From contig DAIDJX010000025.1 of assembly GCA_027451165.1 (NCBI GenBank), positions 1 through 20,285 on the forward strand: a stretch of DNA of 20,285 nucleotides, in the 5' to 3' direction. Below, piece by piece: positions 16,278 through 20,285 of this stretch (position 1 is its first letter; every line of letters starts with the position of its first letter). A program made the translations under genes and the position numbers. The DNA comes from Prolixibacteraceae bacterium (GTDB taxonomy: Bacteria; Bacteroidota; Bacteroidia; Bacteroidales; Prolixibacteraceae). A model generated the notes under the pieces. The model did not search any database. It worked only from the letters and a program-made list of their open reading frames with translations, and was not told where the DNA came from.

Positions 16278-17204
16278 TCAGACAAATTGTTCCAATAGCT
16301 CGATCCTTTTACTGATCGGCGGGTGAGTGGCAAAAACCTTATCAATGGAAAATCCTTTATCAATGGTTTGCGGATTTTCAATAAAAAGCTGGGAAACATC
16401 CCTGCTCCTGACCGCTTCAATCAGGGGGTCAGCAGAAATTTTCCGGAGGGCGCTGGCCAAAGCATAGGGCCTCCGCGTCAATTCTGCTGCACCGGCATCA
16501 GCCATGTATTCCCGCGAACGGGAAATGGCAAACCTCAGCAACAAAGAAATCAGATAGGCAATTCCTGAAATAACCAGCGCAATCAGGATAAGCGGGGCAT
16601 TGTTTTTCCCTCTTCCCCCCAAATTTCCGAAACGGATGCCCCGGAACAACATGTTGGCAATGAATGAGAAAATCCCGACAAAAATGATGGACACCATCAA
16701 CATCCTGACATCTTTGTTCCGGATATGTGTCAACTCATGGGCAATTACCCCTTCCAGTTCCTCATCGTTCAAATAGTTGATAATCCCCCGGGATAGGGAA
16801 ATGGCATAACTTTTTTCATTAATACCGCTGGCGAAGGCATTCAGGGAATCATCTTCAATGATGTTGATGGCCGGCACAGGCATTCCGTTGGCAATACAGA
16901 GATTCTCCACCAGGTTGTACACCCGTTTGTTTTCCATCCTTTCCAACGGCCGGGAGGCAGTAGCCATCCTGATGATGGAAGAATGGAACAGCCAGGCAAC
17001 CATAAACCAGACAATCGTCCCCAAAATGATGAAAGGGGCCGCCTGAACAAAAATGGATTCCGGAGTGGTCTCCATCTCCTTATTCACTGCAAAGAACAGG
17101 AAAAGATAAACCATCCCCAGCAAAAGCAGTGGAAAGGCAAACAGCATCAACACGGAATTGATGTTGTTTTTCCAGATTTGCGACTGTATGCCGACGTATT
17201 TCAT
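16278..17204 (-). CDS. M48-family membrane zinc metalloprotease, HtpX-like
   Basis: This 308-residue inner-membrane protease belongs to the HtpX/M48 family, which takes part in quality control of membrane proteins. Two transmembrane spans lie at the N-terminus (about 17-40 and 55-73). The zinc site is H156-E157-L-T-H160 in VIAHELTHIRN, and the third ligand is likely E232 in SREYMADAGAAEL. Two more hydrophobic spans lie between them (about 168-186 and 204-226). The C-terminal FATHPPISKRIELL is also typical. It follows lemA by 128 bp with a hairpin element in between, and precedes the C10 protease by 8 bp. LemA-M48 pairs are a common bacterial arrangement. I do not give the symbol htpX because several M48 subgroups share this build. 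Confidence 0.94.
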   Translation of the reverse strand: MKYVGIQSQIWKNNINSVLMLFAFPLLLLGMVYLFLFFAVNKEMETTPESIFVQAAPFIILGTIVWFMVAWLFHSSIIRMATASRPLERMENKRVYNLVENLCIANGMPVPAINIIEDDSLNAFASGINEKSYAISLSRGIINYLNDEELEGVIAHELTHIRNKDVRMLMVSIIFVGIFSFIANMLFRGIRFGNLGGRGKNNAPLILIALVISGIAYLISLLLRFAISRSREYMADAGAAELTRRPYALASALRKISADPLIEAVRSRDVSQLFIENPQTIDKGFSIDKVFATHPPISKRIELLEQFV

Positions 17205-17220
17205 TATTTAACAGAATCAG

Positions 17221-17237
17221 GTAGCAAGTATCAGGTA
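17221..17237. repeat. short dispersed repeat, copy 1
   Basis: GTAGCAAGTATCAGGTA here matches 20020-20036 (GTAGCAAGTATCCGGTA) at 16 of 17 bases. Both copies are intergenic. This copy is followed directly by further CAGGTATCAGG-like sequence and then the hairpin element. It is probably a short dispersed intergenic repeat of this genome; no function is visible. Confidence 0.6.
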
Positions 17238-17244
17238 TCAGGAT

Positions 17245-17330
17245 ATTTCGGATTTCGGATTTGCGATTTCGGATTTAAAGAAAGGAGAGACCGCAGGCAT
17301 ATCCGAAATCGTAAATCCGAAATCCGAAAT
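17245..17330. repeat. long intergenic hairpin element, copy 2
   Basis: The 32-base arms at 17245-17276 and 17299-17330 pair at 30 positions, and one of the two remaining positions is a G-T wobble. The arms consist of overlapping ATTTCGGATT units. The 22-nt loop (17277-17298) matches the loop of copy 1 (13226-13247) at 19 of 22 positions without gaps. The element ends 2 bp from the stop codon of lemA (minus strand) and lies in the lemA to M48 protease spacer. Relative to minus-strand genes it has the same orientation as copy 1 has after the C10 protease. It may fold in the transcript and set relative expression of lemA and the protease genes. Confidence 0.85.
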
Positions 17331-17332
17331 TC

Positions 17333-17890
17333 TTAAAAGGAGATCTTCGGTGGCTCCTCCAGGTTGGCCCTGGTTTCCCCCAAATCGAACAAGGTCTCGC
17401 GTTTGAAACCAAAAGGACCGGCCAACATATTGGCAGGGAAGGTTTCGATACTGTTGTTGTACTCGGTCGTTGCACCGTTGAAAAAGCGACGGGCCGCCGC
17501 CAGTTTGTTCTCAATGTCGCTCAGTTCTTCCTGAAGCTGGAGAAAATTCTGGTTGGCTTTCAGATCAGGATAAGCTTCCACCTGCACTTTCAATCCCTGA
17601 AGGGCAGCTGACAACTTCCCTTCGGCAGCGATTTTCTCGTCAATGGAAGAGGCGCCCATAGCCGCAGTACGGGCCTCGGTAATGCGCGTCAGCAACTCCC
17701 TTTCATGGGTGGCATAGCCCTTGACCACTTCCACCAGTTGCGGAACCAGGTCATGTCTTTGTTTCAACTGTACGTCAATGTCGGCAAAAGCATTTTGCCT
17801 CTTGTTCCTCAAGCGGACCATCCGGTTATAAATTCCAATGACCCAGAAAACGAGAAGAACGACAATTCCCAAAAATACCAGTATTCCCAT
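17333..17890 (-). CDS. LemA family protein
   Basis: The 185-residue product has a single N-terminal membrane helix (about residues 3-21) and a long helical domain typical of LemA. Characteristic stretches are YNRMVRLRNKRQNAFADIDV, the LKQRHDLVPQLVEVVKGYA segment, AYPDLKANQNFLQLQEEL and IENKLAAARRFFNGATTEYN. The last two are the most conserved family marks. The molecular role is not established for most members; they are often encoded beside M48 or TPM-domain membrane proteins, as here. The gene is first in the lemA, M48 protease, C10 protease run. A consensus -7 box (17904-17911) lies about 13 bases before the start. Confidence 0.96.
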   Translation of the reverse strand: MGILVFLGIVVLLVFWVIGIYNRMVRLRNKRQNAFADIDVQLKQRHDLVPQLVEVVKGYATHERELLTRITEARTAAMGASSIDEKIAAEGKLSAALQGLKVQVEAYPDLKANQNFLQLQEELSDIENKLAAARRFFNGATTEYNNSIETFPANMLAGPFGFKRETLFDLGETRANLEEPPKISF

Positions 17891-17903
17891 AATATTTTTT
17901 TTA

Positions 17904-17937
17904 CAAATATAGCAGAGATAAAGTGATTACCCACCAA
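17904..17937 (-). promoter_or_regulatory. probable lemA promoter
   Basis: On the minus strand, TATATTTG (17904-17911) is an exact match to the Bacteroidota -7 consensus TAnnTTTG. A TTGG (17934-17937) lies 22 bases upstream in the -33 region. The leader to the lemA start would be very short and A-rich. Confidence 0.5.
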
Positions 17938-17982
17938 TTTTTCGCTATCAGGCAAAAATAATACTTTTTTATCTTCTATTAT

Positions 17983-18066
17983 ACCAATGACGCGCAGCCA
18001 ATGACCAATGACGCGCAGCCAATGACTAATGACGCGCAGCCAATGACCAATGACGCGCAGCCAATG
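17983..18066. repeat. 21-bp tandem repeat, four copies
   Basis: Four head-to-tail copies of a 21-bp unit beginning ACCAATGACGCGCAGCC run without interruption. The third differs by one base (ACTAATG). Each unit itself contains two CAATGA-like steps. The array lies in the 275-bp spacer between divergent lemA and recX, away from the probable lemA promoter. No spacers are present, so it is not a CRISPR. Such arrays may vary in copy number by slippage. Confidence 0.9.
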
Positions 18067-18165
18067 ACCTGCCTCCGAAAAGACTTTGGAAAATAAAACC
18101 GGTTCTTTATCGCTGGTTTTGAGAATTTTCATTACTTTTCGTCAATCATTGTAACCCGGAGAAGA

Positions 18166-18633
18166 ATGGAAGAAGAGAAACTGACACAGGAGATCTTTCA
18201 GAAAATGGCACACCTTTGCAGCAGGTCAGAACAGTGCTCGCCCGATCTGATCAAAAAAATCAGGGAACTGGGCGGAAACAGCTTCATAACCCAATTGATC
18301 CTTGAACGGCTGGAAAAGGAAAACTACCTCAACGACCAGCGGTTTGTGACGACGTACGTCAGGGATAAATTTAAAATCAACAAGTGGGGCAGGGTGAAGA
18401 TGCATTACTATCTTAAGATGAAGGGTTTGAATGAAGAGCTGATTCAGTCGGGATTTAACGAGATCAATAATGAAGAATATATTGAACTGCTGATCAAAAC
18501 GATGAAAGAAAAAGCGAGGAGCATCCGGATTACCGACAAATATGAAAAAATGGGACAGGTGATCCGTTTTGCACAGGGACGTGGTTTTGAGCCGGGATTG
18601 ATTCACCGTTATCTCCATCAGGTGATTTCCTGA
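18166..18633 (+). CDS. recX: RecX family regulatory protein
   Basis: RecX binds RecA and modulates its recombination and SOS activities. The 155-residue product has normal length and the three-helix repeat pattern of the family: AHLCSRSEQCSPDLIKKIRE, then LERLEKENYLNDQRFVTTYVRDKFKINKWGR broken by turns at about 45-75, and a C-terminal repeat with GRGFEPGLIHRYL. The conserved Y/F-L-N-D-x-R-F motif (YLNDQRF) is the clearest mark. GGAG lies four bases before the ATG at 18166. RecA is not nearby. prfB begins 42 bp downstream in the same direction and appears to have its own promoter. Confidence 0.93.
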   Translation: MEEEKLTQEIFQKMAHLCSRSEQCSPDLIKKIRELGGNSFITQLILERLEKENYLNDQRFVTTYVRDKFKINKWGRVKMHYYLKMKGLNEELIQSGFNEINNEEYIELLIKTMKEKARSIRITDKYEKMGQVIRFAQGRGFEPGLIHRYLHQVIS

Positions 18634-18658
18634 TTATTGCGAATTCTTCTTACTTTTG
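18626..18658 (+). promoter_or_regulatory. probable prfB promoter
   Basis: TACTTTTG (18651-18658) matches the Bacteroidota -7 consensus TAnnTTTG exactly. TTTC (18626-18629) lies 21 bases upstream as a three-of-four match to TTTG at -33. It overlaps the end of recX and would give a leader of about 10 nt before the prfB ATG at 18676. Confidence 0.5.
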
Positions 18659-18675
18659 CCCCAAAATAATTCAGT

Positions 18676-19765
18676 ATGGTATTTAAAGAACAGGTCAATG
18701 ACCTTGTACAGCGCCGGGACGCGCTGAGGAGGCATCTTTGACTACGATGGGAAAATAACTCAACTTCAGGAAGAAGAATTAAAGACCCAGGATCCCGAAT
18801 TCTGGACCAATCCCAAGACCGCCGAAAGCCAGATGAAAGTCATCCGGTCGCTGAAAGTGTGGACCGAAGGGTTTGATCGTGTGAATAAGACTACCGAAGA
18901 TTTTCTGGTGCTGTATGAGTTTTTCGAAGCCGGTGAAGCCGCTGCGGAAGAGGTGGACAGTGCTTATGCAGAAACGCTGGCGGAAATTGAAGCTTTGGAG
19001 GCTAAGAACATGCTCCGGAATGAAGAAGACCGTTTGGGTGCTGTGCTGAGGATCAATGCCGGGGCAGGCGGTACAGAAAGCAACGATTGGGCGGATATGC
19101 TGCTCCGGATGTACACCCGCTGGGGTGAACAAAAAGGGTATGCTGTGAAAATCATGGATTTGCAACCAGGTGATGAGGCTGGTGTGAAAAGCTGTACCGT
19201 GGAATTTGAAGGGGAATATGCCTATGGTTACCTCAAGAGCGAAAACGGGGTGCACCGGCTGGTCAGACTGTCTCCCTTCAATGCACAGAACAAGCGGCAG
19301 ACCTCCTTTACTTCGGTATTTGTGGCCCCCCTGGTGGATGACACCATTGAGGTAGAGATCAATCCGGCCGACATTACCTGGGACACCTTCCGCAGCAGTG
19401 GAGCTGGCGGGCAGAATGTCAACAAGGTGGAAACCGGAGTCCGGCTGCGACATGCTCCTTCGGGGATCATTATCGAAAATACGGAAAGCCGTTCCCAGCT
19501 GGGGAATAAGGAAAATGCCCTGCGACTGCTGAAATCACAGTTGTATGAAATAGAACTCCGGAAACGCCGGGAAAAAATCCAGGAGATTGAAGCTGGCAAG
19601 AAACGGATAGAATGGGGTTCCCAGATCCGCTCTTACACCCTTCAACCCTACAAACTGGTGAAAGATGTACGTACCGGCTATGAATCCGGCAATGCACAGG
19701 CGGTGCTCGATGGCGACCTCGACGGCTTCATCAAGGCCTACCTCATGGAATTCGGAGGGGAGTAA
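18676..19765 (+). CDS. prfB: peptide chain release factor 2, expressed through programmed +1 frameshift
   Basis: RF2 terminates translation at UAA and UGA. The reading frame starts at ATG 18676, gives 21 residues (MVFKEQVNDLVQ onward), and meets an in-frame TGA at 18739-18741. Skipping one base at 18739 continues with GAC and an open frame to TAA at 19763-19765, giving a 362-residue protein of normal size. RF2 identity comes from the codon-recognition tripeptide SPF (about 199-201 in RLSPFNAQ) and the peptidyl hydrolysis motif GGQ (about 244-246 in SSGAGGQNVNK). RF1 would have PxT instead of SPF. An ATG at 18833 is internal and should not be taken as the start. A separate spacer rich in repeats follows. 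Confidence 0.97.
18727..18742 (+). promoter_or_regulatory. prfB programmed frameshift site
   Basis: The site reads AGGAGG-CAT-CTT-TGA-C: an internal Shine-Dalgarno-like AGGAGG (18727-18732), three spacer bases, the slippery CTT codon (18736-18738) and the poorly read UGA-C stop. This is the canonical autoregulatory arrangement, in which low RF2 leaves the UGA unread and favours a +1 slip into the RF2 frame. Confidence 0.97.
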
Positions 19766-19771
19766 TTGGAA

Positions 19772-19796
19772 AAGGGCCCTTCGACTTCGCTCAGGG
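19772..19796. repeat. palindrome and dispersed-repeat-like motif after prfB
   Basis: AAGGGCCCTT (19772-19781) is a perfect 10-bp palindrome. It overlaps a 20-bp segment (19777-19796) that begins CCCTTCGAC and ends GCTCAGGG. From memory, CCCTTCGAC-GCTCAGGG motifs recur as intergenic repeats in many bacterial genomes. It lies 7 bp past the prfB stop and could act as a weak transcript-end hairpin, but no T-run follows. Confidence 0.45.
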
Positions 19797-19822
19797 ACCG
19801 ATGGGAGACGGTGTCAAAGGTT

Positions 19823-19960
19823 CTCCGGAGGAGATAAATATCAATAGAAAATGCGTCCCACTCAATCTCGTACCGTTGTTTGAAATGGCGCTGCAGCGAT
19901 AAAGCTGAGATGGGAAACAGGAGACGGGTCACTCCGGAGGAGTGAAATGTGGGTAGAAAA
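19823..19960. repeat. two imperfect 29-bp direct repeats in the prfB-GNAT spacer
   Basis: The segments 19823-19851 and 19932-19960 both start CTCCGGAGGAG, share an AAAT core and end TAGAAAA, matching at 23 of 29 bases. CTCCGGAG within them is a palindrome. Similar GATGGGA-like sequence precedes both (near 19800 and 19910), so the duplicated unit may be longer. The 289-bp spacer 19766-20054 holds no convincing gene; its open frames on the minus strand cross these repeats. Confidence 0.6.
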
Positions 19961-20019
19961 AAAAACACCGAAGAACCCCGGCCTTCGTTTGAAAGACCGA
20001 CTCTGTGGCAAATCAGCCA

Positions 20020-20036
20020 GTAGCAAGTATCCGGTA
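20020..20036. repeat. short dispersed repeat, copy 2
   Basis: GTAGCAAGTATCCGGTA matches 17221-17237 at 16 of 17 bases. It lies 18 bp upstream of the GNAT gene start and is followed by a further partial copy, GTAGCAAATAG. Confidence 0.6.
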
Positions 20037-20054
20037 GCAAATAGCATAACATAT

Positions 20055-20285
20055 ATGAATCTGCTTATCCGATTGGTAAAAATATCAGATGCACAGGAAA
20101 TACGGGCCATTTATGCTCCCTATGTAGAAACACCGGTGACGTTTGAGGAAAGCGTTCCGCCAGTCAGTGAGATAGTCTCCCGTATAAAATATATTACTAC
20201 GCACCTGCCCTACCTGGTGTGCGAAATCGACGGGCATATTGCCGGCTATGCCTATGCCACAGATTTCCGGACACGGTCGGCTTAC
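20055..20285 (+). CDS. GNAT-family N-acetyltransferase, phosphinothricin acetyltransferase-like (3' end outside window)
   Basis: The first 77 residues are present and the frame is open at the window edge. The sequence LIRLVKISDAQEIRAIYAPY followed by VETPVTFEESVPPVSEI, then LPYLVCEIDGHIAGYAYATDFRTRSAY, is characteristic of the phosphinothricin/methionine sulfoximine acetyltransferase subgroup of GNAT enzymes. In these, Y-A-P-Y-V and T-F-E-E are conserved N-terminal marks and the GHIAGYAYA strand leads into the acetyl-CoA site. The acetyl-CoA pyrophosphate loop should lie beyond the end. Housekeeping substrates such as methionine sulfoximine-like amino acids are as likely as a resistance role. 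The ATG at 20055 has no clear ribosome site. Confidence 0.85.
   Translation, partial: MNLLIRLVKISDAQEIRAIYAPYVETPVTFEESVPPVSEIVSRIKYITTHLPYLVCEIDGHIAGYAYATDFRTRSAY

Noticed and set aside
13176..17330. Hairpin pair as ends of an insertion sequence or composite transposon
   Set aside because: The copies are in direct orientation, flank ordinary genes (C10 and M48 proteases) and no transposase lies between them.
17275..17514. Minus-strand open frames running through the hairpin elements
   Set aside because: They result from the repeated ATTTCGGATT units being open in several frames and overlap lemA.
17983..18066. Possible CRISPR array
   Set aside because: The 21-bp units are directly adjacent with no unique spacers, and no cas genes are present.
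18676..18833. Frameshift in prfB as a sequencing error or pseudogene
   Set aside because: AGGAGG, CTT and TGAC with the right spacing are the known programmed +1 site, and the rest of the protein is intact.
18779..19453. 224-codon open frame on the minus strand opposite prfB
   Set aside because: It lies wholly within conserved prfB coding sequence, has no recognisable domain and is explained by codon bias of the sense strand.
19738..20110. Minus-strand open frames of 104 and 82 codons after prfB
   Set aside because: They cross the repeat motifs and overlap the ends of prfB and the GNAT gene, with no domain or conserved pattern.

Overview
The window reads as a chromosomal segment of a Bacteroidota bacterium with moderate G+C. 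Four things point there: a type IX secretion system (T9SS) plug protein, a secreted C10 protease with six BACON-like repeats and a T9SS-type C-terminal sorting domain, the complete six-gene Na+-NQR operon typical of the phylum, and promoter-like TAnnTTTG boxes. Shine-Dalgarno sequences are weak at most starts. I cannot place the genus. No mobile element, CRISPR array, tRNA or rRNA is visible.

Layout. (1) 77-3811, minus strand: a run transcribed as small membrane protein, acylphosphatase, group II PLP-dependent aromatic-type amino acid decarboxylase, then L-arabinose isomerase. The gaps are 21-64 bp, and no single pathway is obvious. (2) 3952-4197, plus strand: a small one-helix membrane protein, convergent with the next block. 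(3) 4207-11720, minus strand: nqrABCDEF, then a DedA-family membrane protein, then apbE. ApbE attaches FMN to NqrB and NqrC, and the acceptor threonines are visible in both, so the sodium pump and its maturation enzyme sit together. (4) 11894-13177, plus strand: T9SS plug protein, divergent from nqrA across a 173-bp region with inverted repeats. (5) 13300-17890, minus strand: lemA, an HtpX-type M48 protease, and the large C10 protease, which starts 8 bp after the M48 gene. (6) 18166-20285, plus strand: recX, prfB with the classical programmed +1 frameshift, a repeat-rich spacer, and the start of a GNAT acetyltransferase cut by the window end.

The most unusual structure is a pair of long intergenic hairpins at 13176-13296 and 17245-17330. 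Their arms are built from ATTTCGGATT-type units around an almost identical 22-nt loop (19/22 with no gaps). Each lies 2-3 bp past the stop codon of a minus-strand gene, in the same orientation. They look like two copies of one dispersed element. Other short repeats are a 21-bp tandem array before recX, a 17-bp sequence shared between two spacers, and several repeat motifs after prfB. The genes themselves belong to known families. I did not find a clearly new multi-gene system; the hairpin family and the C10 protease architecture deserve the closest look.
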